64,000 nucleotides of DNA from JAGREO01 sp020446285 (GCA_041398005.1 JAWKVP010000003.1:124001-188000), one strand, 5' to 3'; numbered from the stretch's first letter, positions 19,285-28,612 are shown. Notes: a model not told the origin generated them from the letters alone. Program-made: numbers and translations.

Positions 19285-21804
19285 TCAGCTGCGCGGTCGC
19301 GGGCCGGGACGGAAGAGATTGCCGCTGACGGGCCGCTGCATGGGTGTCAAGACCACCTCTCCGGCAGCTTGCGATGCTGCATGCGGCACGATTTCGAGCC
19401 GCTCCTGACGTTGCATGGAAACCGCCGGCACTGCGCCTTCTGCGGAGCCGCCGCCGGATCGTGCCAGCACCAATCCCGCCTGTGCCGGTACCGTGGCCGG
19501 TGCGGCAAGGGCCGTGCCCGTCGACTCCGCCGGCGACACCGCCTCGTCGTTTCGTGCCGAGGGGGCCGGCAACAGCGGCTTGGGTTCGGGCACGGGTTCG
19601 CTACCGAGCGGGCTCACCGTCGGCTCTGCCGGTGCGGTCGGCAACGGCCGCATGCTGCGCATCCGCGAGCGGAGTTCCTCGCTGACATCACGCGCATCCT
19701 CGGCATTGCGGATGATGCGCGGAGTGATGAACACGATGAGTTCGGTGCGCACGGACTGGTTGCTGGTGCTCTGGAAGAGCTCGCCCAGTGCCGGAATGTC
19801 TCCCAGAAGCGGCACCTTCTCCTTCGAGCGGCTTTCGGCATCCTGGATCAGACCGCCCAGAACGACCGTCTGGCCCGACTGGACATTGACCTGGCTCGTG
19901 ATCTTGCGCTGGGAAATCGTCGGCGTGAGATTGTCGGCGCTGGTCGATTCCTCGGCGACGCGGGAAACCTCCTGCGATACCTCGAGCGCCACGACATCCT
20001 TCGAGCTGATGCGCGGCTTGACCTCGAGGATGACACCCGTATCGCGATATTCGATATTGTTGACCACGGGAGCACTCGCGTCATCGATGCTGACGGCACT
20101 TCGGGTCGTGATCGGCACCTCGTCACCGACATTGAGGACGGCCTCGCTGTTGTCCTGAACGACGATCGAGGGCGAACTGAGCACCTTGACGTCCGTGATC
20201 CGCGAGAGCGCGTCGATGGTGATGTTGGAAGATCCCGGAGTGAGCACGAAATTGAAGCCGGGAAGCTGCGCCAGCGGATTCAGCAGGCTCGGATTGATCA
20301 CCCCGGCACTCGTCGGCGTGGTCGTATTGAAACCGCCCTTCACCGACCCTGTATTGAGGAAATACTGTACGCCATAACGCAGCGTGTCATTGAGCGTCAC
20401 CTCGGCGATGGTCGCCTCGATCAGTACCTGGGCGGGAGGCAGGTCGAGGCGCCGCACGGTCTGCTCGATCATGTCATAGGCCTGTGGCGTCGCCCGGATC
20501 AGGAGCGTGTTGTTGAGTGTATTGGCCACGATCTTGACGCCGCGAAGCAGGCCGGGGCCGACACCCGCCGACGCGTTGCTGCCGGTATTGCCCGTAACGG
20601 TCTCCACCATGCCGATTTCCGGCACCTCCGCGAAATCGTCCGGCACATCGACATTGTCCATCGGCCGGGTGAGTTCCGGCAGGATCGTCTGGCCGCTCTC
20701 AGCTCCCTCCTGTGCAACCTCCTCGAAACCGCTGAAGGTCTCGTTGAGGATTTCGGCGACGTCCTTGGCGGGCACATGCTGCAGTTGATAGACGAAGAAC
20801 TGGATGCCGACGACATTGCCACGGTCGAGACGCCTGATCCAGCGCTCGACCTCCATCACCTGCTCGGGCTGGCTGGCGATGACCAGCACGGCATTCAGCC
20901 GCGACATGGGAAGAAAGCGGATCGTCTCGGAATTCAGCGCCGTGCCGCTCAACGGCTGGATCAGGGCTTCGAGTTCGGGAATGACGGAATCGGGCGAGGC
21001 CATCCTCAGCGGGAAGATACCCACGGAGCGACCGGCCATCCAGTTCACGTCGATCTCCGACAATGTGTCGAGAACGGATTGGCGCTCGGCGCCGCTGCCG
21101 GCGAACAGCAGGAGATTGCGGGTTTCGTCGATCCGCACCTGGTCCGGCCGCGTCAGCAGCGGCTGGACGAACTGCGCGGCGGCGGTGGCACCGATGAAGC
21201 GAAGCGGAACGATGGTCACGCCGGTACCCGGAGACACGCGCGGCGGGGCGGATCCGCCGAGCGGCGTGACCGCGGTCTCGCCGCGCATCATGTCCTGCAG
21301 CATGACGGCATAGGTACCATCGGGATTGCGCGCCAGCCCCGCACCGTGCATCTGCAGTGCGGTCTCGAGCACGCTCAGGAGCTGGGTCTCGCTGAGGGGA
21401 CCACTCGATGACAGAACGATCTGGCCGGACAGCGACGGATCGATGGTGTAGGTCGCGCCGAGAATGTCGCCGAGCACGACCTTGACGACCTCGCGCAGTT
21501 CGACACCGTCGAAATTGATCTGCACGCCGTCGGCAACCCGTTCGGCCATGGCGCCTCCGCGATCGGGCATGGCGCCGCCATTGAGATAGAGTTCCGGTTC
21601 GGCAGCCGCGACCGGTGCCGGCCTCGTCTCGGGAACGACGGACGACTGGCCGGCCGAACGCGCGGGTGCCTCGAAGGATACGGCCGCCACCGATTCCTCG
21701 ACGGCGGAGGGACCGGACTCATACTGCTCGCAGGCTGCAACGGTCATGCAGGCCGAAACGGAGAGCAGGATGGCAAGGGTCCGCGAGGACATGAAGAGGC
21801 GCAT
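19285..21804 (-). CDS. gspD: type II secretion-type secretin, lipoprotein (GspD family), orphan
   Basis: 839 aa. The N-terminal signal ends in a lipobox (TVAAC, C25), so it should be lipid-anchored and reach the outer membrane without a separate pilotin. An N0 domain (about 90-165) is followed by N1-N3 repeats (about 185-460) and a secretin core (about 470-690) with VLIEATIAEVTLND, RDTGVILEVKPRI and VVLGGLIQD. A proline/alanine-rich tail of about 140 residues follows. Secretins form the outer-membrane gate for folded exoproteins. No gspC or gspE-M genes are nearby. AGGGA precedes the ATG at 21804. Divergent from a large secreted protein, a possible client. Confidence 0.92.
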   Translation of the reverse strand: MRLFMSSRTLAILLSVSACMTVAACEQYESGPSAVEESVAAVSFEAPARSAGQSSVVPETRPAPVAAAEPELYLNGGAMPDRGGAMAERVADGVQINFDGVELREVVKVVLGDILGATYTIDPSLSGQIVLSSSGPLSETQLLSVLETALQMHGAGLARNPDGTYAVMLQDMMRGETAVTPLGGSAPPRVSPGTGVTIVPLRFIGATAAAQFVQPLLTRPDQVRIDETRNLLLFAGSGAERQSVLDTLSEIDVNWMAGRSVGIFPLRMASPDSVIPELEALIQPLSGTALNSETIRFLPMSRLNAVLVIASQPEQVMEVERWIRRLDRGNVVGIQFFVYQLQHVPAKDVAEILNETFSGFEEVAQEGAESGQTILPELTRPMDNVDVPDDFAEVPEIGMVETVTGNTGSNASAGVGPGLLRGVKIVANTLNNTLLIRATPQAYDMIEQTVRRLDLPPAQVLIEATIAEVTLNDTLRYGVQYFLNTGSVKGGFNTTTPTSAGVINPSLLNPLAQLPGFNFVLTPGSSNITIDALSRITDVKVLSSPSIVVQDNSEAVLNVGDEVPITTRSAVSIDDASAPVVNNIEYRDTGVILEVKPRISSKDVVALEVSQEVSRVAEESTSADNLTPTISQRKITSQVNVQSGQTVVLGGLIQDAESRSKEKVPLLGDIPALGELFQSTSNQSVRTELIVFITPRIIRNAEDARDVSEELRSRMRSMRPLPTAPAEPTVSPLGSEPVPEPKPLLPAPSARNDEAVSPAESTGTALAAPATVPAQAGLVLARSGGGSAEGAVPAVSMQRQERLEIVPHAASQAAGEVVLTPMQRPVSGNLFRPGPRPRS

Positions 21805-22180
21805 GAATTCCCTAACAACTTCACTTCATCTTTTACGAGACGTTAAGGCCGGCCATGATATTCCAGACCTGCGGTGGAAATCACCGGGCCGGAACAGCTT
21901 GATTGCCACAACCTCGTCGCATGGTTTCTACAGCGGTTTCCGGCGCTCCACAACAAAGGTGAGTTGCCAGCGTGCACAGCGAACAATCACGCCGCAGTAC
22001 CCCGGAACAACGAGAATATTCCAAAAAATCGACCGATTGCCACTCTACTATAGTACGAATAATTGAACAACTCACATTTGCATTAAGCTATTGATATACA
22101 ATGATACAACGTTGACAGACTGATCCGGTTGATTATCTTTTCGCGCTCCAGCCCTCAAATTATGAAACTTGGAGTTGAAT
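21805..22180. other. 376-bp A/T-rich divergent promoter region
   Basis: No gene seen. Base composition is much more A/T-rich than the flanks, especially 22010-22160. It holds the perfect 10-bp palindrome TACTATAGTA (22046-22055) and a promoter-like pair pointing right (22112-22139). Confidence 0.55.
22112..22139 (+). promoter_or_regulatory. sigma70-type promoter for the CBM-like secreted protein gene
   Basis: TTGACA (22112-22117) and TATCTT (22134-22139) with a 16-bp spacer. It would give a leader of about 35 nt to the GTG start at 22181, leaving the GGAG at 22171 as ribosome binding site. Confidence 0.5.
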
Positions 22181-23776
22181 GTGACTCAAGGCCCGAGACG
22201 AATGCTTCCACGGTTCATTCGACCACTTCTCACATGCGCCGTCGTCGCCGCCAGTACCGTGCCCATGGCGCCGGCCGAAGCCCTCACATCCATCGCCGTC
22301 CGGCTGAAAGCCGAAGCGGGATCCGACTTCTCCCGCTATCGCCTGCGTGTGAACGGCAAGGTCGTCGCCGACCGGGTCGTGAAGGAGTCGCACTGGACCG
22401 ACGAGAACTTCGTCGTCGAAACGCTCGACGCTGACAAGCAGAACCGGGTCTCCATCGAACACTATTTCGACACGCCCTCCCGCGCCCTCTATGTCGACCG
22501 GATCACGGTCGACGGTACGGCCGTGAGCGCGAGCTCCGGTGTCCAGGATGTCGGGCCGCAGGACGGCCGATTCCTTCGTCGAGGTGCGAAGGCCGGACAT
22601 TTTCCATGGAATGGCATCCTGACGGTCAGCCTGCCCTCCGAGGCGTTCGGGTCGGGCCATCCGGATGAAAGTGAAGGCGTGGCGGCGGGCAACCCGTCGG
22701 GATCGGTCCAGACCGTGGCCAGCGGAGGTTCGACCTATTTCCGGCCACCGATGCCGCTCTCGAAACTCCGTATCTACAATATCAAGCCGAGCGGGATTCA
22801 AAGGGTCACGGGCGGAGCCAACGAGGATCTCCTCCTCGTCAGTCCCAACGGCGAGATCAACGGCAAGTTCCAGATCGATGTTCGCGGTTTTCGCGGCGTC
22901 TACTGGATCGGCGCCAGCTTCAATCCGCGTCCTCTCGGCCATCTGATCACGCCCCGCGGCAAGAAGGTCGACGGCGTCGGCTCCCTCGTGCGCATCCAGA
23001 CCCATGCCAACGCCGCGGGACGGCCGTTCATCTATCTCGACCGGATGCGTCTCAAGACCGACCACATCACCTTCGGCGACTTCCTCCAGCTTGGAGGCGC
23101 CGCTAGACACGGCGACTGGGGTGACTGGCCCGATGTCTATCGCTGCCGCATAAAGGCCGATCCGCTCTTCGGCTGGCCATCCTATCACGGCGGCTCCTTC
23201 TCGCGGCATGTGTCACACAGCGACTTCACCAAGTTCGAACGGGGTGGCGTACGGCATTCCTATGCAGCCCGCATCGATGTGAAATGGGGTTATCAGACGG
23301 AATTCGTCCTTCCTTCATGGGCCTCCGGAAAGAGTGCCTACAACGGCCCCGACGGCAAGGGCACTGCACAATACTGGGACTATGCCGCGCGTGCGGTCAC
23401 CAACCCCGCGATCGGTTCGGTCTCGCGACCAAAGAACTTCTTCCTCGCACGCGGCGATTCGGAAATCCTCGCGGGCAAGCACATCACCTATACGTTCAAC
23501 ACGAATGGCAAGGGTGTCTACAGCGTGCCGGTGGGCGGCCGTGGTTCGGCGATACCGACCGTGAATCCGGGCGGCGGAAAATTCGCGCCCAGGGAAAGCG
23601 GTGCACATCTGACCTGGCCTGCCGGCTCACGCCACCCGCTGGTGAAGGGAAGGCTCGTCAATGGCGCGAAAACGGGTGTCCCGACGATGGTCAATGAAGG
23701 CGAAACCGGGTTCAGGCACCGTGTGACCAATCGCTCGCAACTCATCAACGCAATCCGTTCGGGCTGCCGTCGCTGA
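22181..23776 (+). CDS. large secreted protein with CBM-like N-terminal domain
   Basis: 531 aa from a GTG at 22181, chosen because GGAG lies 6 bp upstream; a TTG at 22169 and an ATG at 22202 are alternatives. The signal peptide is about 34 residues, ending APAEA. Residues about 38-115 resemble the calcium-dependent CBM36/60-type carbohydrate-binding fold (IAVRLKAEAGSDF, YRLRVNGK, RALYVDRITVDG). The remaining 400 residues are rich in aromatic and glycine residues and look beta-structured (FRGVYWIGASF, IYLDRMRLKTDHITF). I do not recognise a catalytic family. The opposite-strand neighbour is an orphan secretin; the protein may be its client, which is inference. Confidence 0.8.
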   Translation: MTQGPRRMLPRFIRPLLTCAVVAASTVPMAPAEALTSIAVRLKAEAGSDFSRYRLRVNGKVVADRVVKESHWTDENFVVETLDADKQNRVSIEHYFDTPSRALYVDRITVDGTAVSASSGVQDVGPQDGRFLRRGAKAGHFPWNGILTVSLPSEAFGSGHPDESEGVAAGNPSGSVQTVASGGSTYFRPPMPLSKLRIYNIKPSGIQRVTGGANEDLLLVSPNGEINGKFQIDVRGFRGVYWIGASFNPRPLGHLITPRGKKVDGVGSLVRIQTHANAAGRPFIYLDRMRLKTDHITFGDFLQLGGAARHGDWGDWPDVYRCRIKADPLFGWPSYHGGSFSRHVSHSDFTKFERGGVRHSYAARIDVKWGYQTEFVLPSWASGKSAYNGPDGKGTAQYWDYAARAVTNPAIGSVSRPKNFFLARGDSEILAGKHITYTFNTNGKGVYSVPVGGRGSAIPTVNPGGGKFAPRESGAHLTWPAGSRHPLVKGRLVNGAKTGVPTMVNEGETGFRHRVTNRSQLINAIRSGCRR

Positions 23777-23807
23777 TCCGGGCGCGCGGTTGATTTCGCA
23801 GCTCCGC

Positions 23808-23837
23808 CGGAAGGGATGTCTTCCAGCATCCCTTCCG
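23808..23837. terminator. hairpin between convergent secreted-protein and sulfatase genes
   Basis: Perfect 11-bp stem CGGAAGGGATG (23808-23818) and CATCCCTTCCG (23827-23837) with an 8-nt loop, centred in the 93-bp convergent gap. There is no strong T-run on either side, but position and stability fit a shared terminator. Confidence 0.65.
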
Positions 23838-23869
23838 CTCCCCCTGCCTCTCGCCTCGCCATCGCCGGT

Positions 23870-25333
23870 TCAGCCTGCACCGGACATTCTGGGTGCTTCA
23901 CCCGGAGCAGGCGTATAGGGATAGCTGCCGAGATTGCGGACTGCTTCCTCGCCGCCCGCCTCGGCAATCCTTGACCGCTGATCCGCGAACGCCCGTGCGG
24001 TCACCTCGCCCGGATCGCAGATTGCACGAAGACGGCTCTCGCCTTCGGCACGGATGTCCTCATAGCCTTCCTCACCCGCAAGATCGCGCATCTCCAGAGG
24101 ATCCGCATCGAGGTCGAATAGCTGCGGGCGATACCCTTCATAGTGGACGTACTTAAAGTTGCGGAAGCGGACCATGAACATGCCGGTGATGGAAGCCACC
24201 GCATGATATTCGCTGAAGACGGTACGATCACAATCCACACCGTCGGCAATTTCCAGCCATGAGCGTCCGGGCTTGTCACGGTCGCAGGCGGCAGGCTCCA
24301 CACCGTTGATTCCAAGGATGGTCGGCCATGCATCGACGAGCGAAACGGGCGTCGTCACCCGTCTTGCAGCCTCCACGCCCGGTCCTTTCATGATGAGCGG
24401 CACGCCGGCGCTTTCCTCATACATGTTGGATTTTCCCCAGAAAGTCCGCGCGCCGAGATTATCGCCATGGTCGGATGTGTAGATGACGACCGTATCGTCA
24501 CCGAGGCCGCTCTTTTCGAGCGCCACGAGCACACGCCCGATATTGTCGTCGAGAAAGCTGACCATGCCGTAATAGGCGGCGATCGCGGTTCGCACATGCG
24601 CCTCGTCGTTGAAGTGGTCTTCATAGTCCTGGATCTCGCGCAGCTTGCGCAAGACGGGATGGTCGGGAAACTCGCCCGGCCCGCGCAATTGAGGCAGGGG
24701 AAGCTCGTCGGGACGATAGAGATCGAAGAACTCTTGCGGAGCCTGCAGCGGGAAATGCGGACATACGAAGGAAACGAACAGCGTCCACGGCTTGTCGTCC
24801 GGCTTCCTGCCCCGCTCCTCGAGCCAGACGCAGGCGGCGTCGCGGATGTCGCGATCATAGCGGATATAGGTACTCTCGCCCCGGCCCGCGTCCCCGGCAA
24901 GCTGTCGTGTCGAAGGTCGTTTCGGCGGCGGACTGCGCAACATGCCCTGCAGATCCCCCTTGCCGTCCAGCACATGGAGGGGAAGAATCTCGTTGTCGAA
25001 ACCATTGGCGTCCTCACTTGCACGATAGTGCAGCTTGCCGATGGAATCGCAGCGGTGACCGCTCTCCGCCAGTCTGTGACCGAAGCTCGGGGGCTCGCCG
25101 TGATAGGGAAAGGCGTTGTCCCAGTTGCCGATCTCGTGAACATGACGACCTGTGGCGAAGCTCGCACGGCTCGGCACGCAGATCGGACAATTGCAATAGG
25201 CACTCTCGAAGAGCGTTCCCTCGCCCGCCATGCGATCCATGTTCGGCGTCGAGACGACCGCATTGCCATAGGCCCCGAGAACGCGCCGGCTGTGTTCGTC
25301 GGACATGATGAACAGGACATTCCTTGCGGTCAT
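23870..25333 (-). CDS. type I sulfatase (alkaline phosphatase superfamily), cytoplasmic
   Basis: 487 aa from the ATG at 25333, which overlaps the tctA stop by 4 bp. Hydrolyses a sulfate ester. The formylglycine signature is CVPSR with C52 as the residue to be oxidised. Metal-site motifs are SDEHSRR near the N-terminus and YTSDHGDNLG in the middle. The general layout resembles choline-sulfatase/arylsulfatase members. No signal peptide is visible (the protein starts MTARNVLFIM), so it probably acts in the cytoplasm on an imported sulfated compound. The tight coupling to the TctABC transporter suggests that system imports the substrate. A formylglycine-generating enzyme is not in the window. Confidence 0.92.
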   Translation of the reverse strand: MTARNVLFIMSDEHSRRVLGAYGNAVVSTPNMDRMAGEGTLFESAYCNCPICVPSRASFATGRHVHEIGNWDNAFPYHGEPPSFGHRLAESGHRCDSIGKLHYRASEDANGFDNEILPLHVLDGKGDLQGMLRSPPPKRPSTRQLAGDAGRGESTYIRYDRDIRDAACVWLEERGRKPDDKPWTLFVSFVCPHFPLQAPQEFFDLYRPDELPLPQLRGPGEFPDHPVLRKLREIQDYEDHFNDEAHVRTAIAAYYGMVSFLDDNIGRVLVALEKSGLGDDTVVIYTSDHGDNLGARTFWGKSNMYEESAGVPLIMKGPGVEAARRVTTPVSLVDAWPTILGINGVEPAACDRDKPGRSWLEIADGVDCDRTVFSEYHAVASITGMFMVRFRNFKYVHYEGYRPQLFDLDADPLEMRDLAGEEGYEDIRAEGESRLRAICDPGEVTARAFADQRSRIAEAGGEEAVRNLGSYPYTPAPGEAPRMSGAG

Positions 25334-26844
25334 ACGGGCTTTCTCCCTGAATTTTCGCCATCCGGCTTCGGCCGCCGCAGACGGCTCTGGACGAACGGCC
25401 AGATGAGCATGGCAATTGAAACGAGAAGGAAGGTCATGGCGACCGGGCGGTCGAGGACACCCCAGATACCATTGTCCGAAAGCTGCAGGCTCGAACGCAA
25501 TTCGGCCTCGAAGATACCGGCGAGCACGAAGCCGATGACGAACGGCCCGAGCGGTACGCGGGCACGGTCGAGACCGAAACCGATGATGCCGAAGGCGATC
25601 ACCACCCACACATCGTACATCCGGTTGGAAAGCGCATAGGCTCCGACGACACAGCAGACGAAGATGACCGGCAGGAGGATCGCCTTGTCGAACACGATAA
25701 CCCGCGCGATCCACCTGACCGACAGCGTCATGATGATGAACATCAGGATATTGGCCACCAGATAGGCTGCCATGAGCGCCCAGACGAAATCACCATTGGT
25801 CAGGAAAAGCAGCGGTCCGGGCTGGATATTGTGAAGAATGAGCGCCGAGAGGAGAATGGCGTCGATCGGGCTTCCGGGAATGCCCATGGTGATCATCGGT
25901 ATGAGCGCACCGCCGACATTGGCGTTGTTGGCGGCCTCGGAAGCGACGATTCCCTCGTCATGCCCGGTGCCGAACTTCTCCGGCGTGCGCGACAGGCTCC
26001 GCGCCGTGGCATAGGCGACCATCGAGGAAATGCTCGCGCCGACGCCGGGCAGGATGCCGATCCAGGTGCCGATAATGCCCGAGCGCACGATATTGACGGA
26101 ATGTCGCGCCCACTCGCGCAGGCCGATGCTCACCCGCGAGGTGCCGAGTGCGAGCGAGACCGGTGCCTTGTTGATCTCGAAAGCGTCCTTGATGATCTGG
26201 CTCATGACGAAGACGCCGAGCAGCACCGGCAACAGCTTGAAGCCGTCGGCGAGTTCGTTGTAACCCATGGTGAGACGCAGTTGGCCGTCGGATTCATTGA
26301 GGCCCGGCATCGCGAACAGCATGCCGAGAAAGCCGGCGATCAGGCCCTTGACCATGCTTCCCTGACTGATGCTGGCGATAAGCACGATGGCCATCAGCAC
26401 CATGGTGAAATATTCCCACGGACTGAACTGCATCGCCCATTTCGAGAGCGGCGGCGAGAGTAACACGAGAAACACGCCGGCAATGAGTCCGCCGACCAGC
26501 GACGCGCCGATACCGAGTGCCAGCGCCCTCTCGGGCTGGCCACCCTGCGCCATCGGATAACCGTCGAATGTGGTCATGATCGACGATGGCGTTCCGGGCA
26601 TTCTCAGGAGCGTTGCCGAGATGAGGCCGCCCGACACCGAACCCACATACATGGCCACCAGCAGCACCAGCGCCTCGGTGCTGTCCATGTAGAAGGTGAG
26701 CGGCATGGTCAGCGTGATCAGCATGCCGCCCGTCAGGCCGGGCACCGCGCCGACGAAGATGCCGAGAAAGGTGCCAAGAAGGACCCAGAAGAACGGCCAT
26801 GGCTGGGCGATGTAGAAGAGCGCATTGACGAGGTCGGCGAGCAC
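25330..26844 (-). CDS. tctA: tripartite tricarboxylate transporter, large permease TctA
   Basis: 504 aa with about 11-12 hydrophobic segments, the normal size for TctA. The conserved N-terminal GAVPGLTGGMLITLTMPLTF and the LLRMPGTPSS loop are clear, as is the mid-protein GxxPGVGAS-type motif. It is the main membrane channel of a secondary, ion-driven, binding-protein-dependent importer. Abuts tctB and overlaps the sulfatase start by 4 bp, so the order on the minus strand is tctC-tctB-tctA-sulfatase. Confidence 0.94.
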   Translation of the reverse strand: MLADLVNALFYIAQPWPFFWVLLGTFLGIFVGAVPGLTGGMLITLTMPLTFYMDSTEALVLLVAMYVGSVSGGLISATLLRMPGTPSSIMTTFDGYPMAQGGQPERALALGIGASLVGGLIAGVFLVLLSPPLSKWAMQFSPWEYFTMVLMAIVLIASISQGSMVKGLIAGFLGMLFAMPGLNESDGQLRLTMGYNELADGFKLLPVLLGVFVMSQIIKDAFEINKAPVSLALGTSRVSIGLREWARHSVNIVRSGIIGTWIGILPGVGASISSMVAYATARSLSRTPEKFGTGHDEGIVASEAANNANVGGALIPMITMGIPGSPIDAILLSALILHNIQPGPLLFLTNGDFVWALMAAYLVANILMFIIMTLSVRWIARVIVFDKAILLPVIFVCCVVGAYALSNRMYDVWVVIAFGIIGFGLDRARVPLGPFVIGFVLAGIFEAELRSSLQLSDNGIWGVLDRPVAMTFLLVSIAMLIWPFVQSRLRRPKPDGENSGRKPV

Positions 26845-27357
26845 TCAACCTGCCTCCTGCCAGAAGGATTCTTGCGGCAGGTCGATATAGAGAATGTCGG
26901 TGAGGATCACATTGAGACCGTAACCGCAAAGGAGCGCCACGATCGCGATCACACCCAGTGCACGCGGTCGCCAGCGGGCCAGGACACCGCCCATGAGCAG
27001 GATGAAGAGAGCCGATGCCGGCGCGAAACCGAGCCATCCGAACTGCATGGCCGCGACATAGAGCGCCGGCAGGACCGCCGACATGAGGGCAACCAGCGGC
27101 GATGTCGCAACCGGCTCGTCCGCCGATCCTTCATGCTCCTGCGGTGGCTTTCGCAGACAACGGATGAGCAGGATGAAGGCAAGCCCCATCAGAAGTCCGG
27201 CAACCAGCCGCGGCACCGCCGCCGAGCCGAGGGGATCGAAAAAGGGCGGCGGCAGCTTGTCCGCCTCGCGGATCACGAGCCCGCCAAAGAGCAGGAGTAC
27301 GAACGCAAGAGCACTGTCCTGCCGCCGCCAATCCGAAACCAGGAACCGGTCAAACAC
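26845..27357 (-). CDS. tctB: tripartite tricarboxylate transporter, small permease TctB
   Basis: About 170 aa with four hydrophobic segments, typical of TctB. Homologue-like sequence begins at FDRFLVSDWRRQDSALAF, so I place the start at the GTG at 27357. The frame stays open to an ATG at 27441, but that overlaps the end of tctC and would add 28 hydrophilic residues. TctB is the small membrane partner of TctA. Its stop directly abuts the tctA start. Confidence 0.85.
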   Translation of the reverse strand: MFDRFLVSDWRRQDSALAFVLLLFGGLVIREADKLPPPFFDPLGSAAVPRLVAGLLMGLAFILLIRCLRKPPQEHEGSADEPVATSPLVALMSAVLPALYVAAMQFGWLGFAPASALFILLMGGVLARWRPRALGVIAIVALLCGYGLNVILTDILYIDLPQESFWQEAG

Positions 27358-27386
27358 GGAGGAATGCTCGCCTGAGACCGGACGGT

Positions 27387-28385
27387 TTATTTCTGCAACT
27401 CGCGCGCCTTCGCCACGAGCGGCTCGGTGTGCGCCTTCCACCCGTCGAGCTCGGCGCGCAACGCATCCGGCTCGACATAGGCCGGCACGACACCGAGCTC
27501 GTTGAAACGCGCCTGAACTTCCTCGTCCGCCATCGCCGTGCGCAGCGCATTGACGAGATGGTCCCGGATGTCCTCGGGTGTGCCCTTGGGAGCCAGCCAG
27601 ATGCGGTTGGCCTTGGCGATCACGTCGATCCCCTGTTCGCGCGCAGTCGGCACATCGGGAAGCTGTTCGAGCCGTTCCTCGGAGAACATCACGATGGGTT
27701 TGAGATCGGCATCAGCCCACTTGATGAATTCGAGCGAACCGAAGATGGCGAAATCGGTGTGCATGGCCACGACCGACGGAAAGCGCTTGGCTCCGCCGCC
27801 CGTCTGCACATAACGGAACTGGACACCGGCGGCATCGGCGACCATGAGCGGCACGAAATGCACCGGCAGGCCGACATTGGTGGCGCATTTCACCGTATCG
27901 GGATGCTCGCGCGCGGCCTCGATCAGTTCCCCGAAGGTCTGATAGGGCGAATTCACCGAAACGCCGAAACCGAGGTCACCGTAGCCGGTGGCTCCCAGAA
28001 TCTCGAAACTCTCATGATCGAAGTCGGAGACACCCATGGCTGCCGAAGTGATGAGCCCCTCATGCCAGAACCCGACCGTATATCCGTCCGGTGCGGCGTC
28101 CTTGATCTGGCGCGTGCCGATGGTTCCACCGGCACCGGGCATGTTGACGATGACCACATCCCCACCGAGAACATCGGGATGGCTCTCGAAATAGCGCTGG
28201 AGAATGCGTGCGACCGAGTCCATTCCGCCGCCGGCCTGTGTCGGCACGACGATCTTGATGGGTTTTTCCGGATAGGCTGCGAGTGCCGGGTCTGATGCAC
28301 CGAGGCAAAGGAAAACGGCCAGCGCCACAATGCGGCCCACGCCGACCAGGAATTTCCGTCGCGGATCATCCGTCCGGGCATTCAT
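27387..28385 (-). CDS. tctC: tripartite tricarboxylate transporter substrate-binding protein TctC
   Basis: 332 aa periplasmic binding protein of the Bug/TctC family. The N-terminus (DPRRKFLVG followed by a hydrophobic stretch ending ALA) looks like a Tat-type signal peptide of about 36 residues. Family motifs are YPEKPIKIVVPTQAGGGMD, VVIVNMPGAGG and APDGYTVG. The bound compound cannot be predicted; the co-operonic sulfatase suggests a sulfated organic anion. First gene of its operon, reading away from a candidate operator at 28454-28488. Confidence 0.93.
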   Translation of the reverse strand: MNARTDDPRRKFLVGVGRIVALAVFLCLGASDPALAAYPEKPIKIVVPTQAGGGMDSVARILQRYFESHPDVLGGDVVIVNMPGAGGTIGTRQIKDAAPDGYTVGFWHEGLITSAAMGVSDFDHESFEILGATGYGDLGFGVSVNSPYQTFGELIEAAREHPDTVKCATNVGLPVHFVPLMVADAAGVQFRYVQTGGGAKRFPSVVAMHTDFAIFGSLEFIKWADADLKPIVMFSEERLEQLPDVPTAREQGIDVIAKANRIWLAPKGTPEDIRDHLVNALRTAMADEEVQARFNELGVVPAYVEPDALRAELDGWKAHTEPLVAKARELQK

Positions 28386-28453
28386 CGTATGACCTCCCCC
28401 GAAAGCTCAAGCTCTCTTGTTGCATGAATATGCCAACAGCTCTCAAAATTCGG

Positions 28454-28488
28454 CAAGAAGTATTGGTAACCATAGTGATTACTTCTTG
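28454..28488. promoter_or_regulatory. perfect inverted repeat upstream of tctC
   Basis: CAAGAAGTA (28454-28462) and TACTTCTTG (28480-28488), perfect 9-bp arms with 17 bp between, in an A/T-rich part of the 227-bp divergent region, about 70-100 bp before the tctC start. Arm length and spacing suit a dimeric or tetrameric regulator. Confidence 0.55.
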
Positions 28489-28612
28489 GAATATGACAAT
28501 GAACGGGCGATCCGCGCCGTCTGGCAGCATGCGGCAGGGATACGGGGCCGGATGCGGGGTTGCCGGGCCGGATCGTCGCTTCTATATCGGCGACGTTCCC
28601 CCCGCACACCGG

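Noticed and set aside
19369..21411. Plus-strand open frame of about 680 codons
   Set aside because: Antisense to the secretin gene; shadow.
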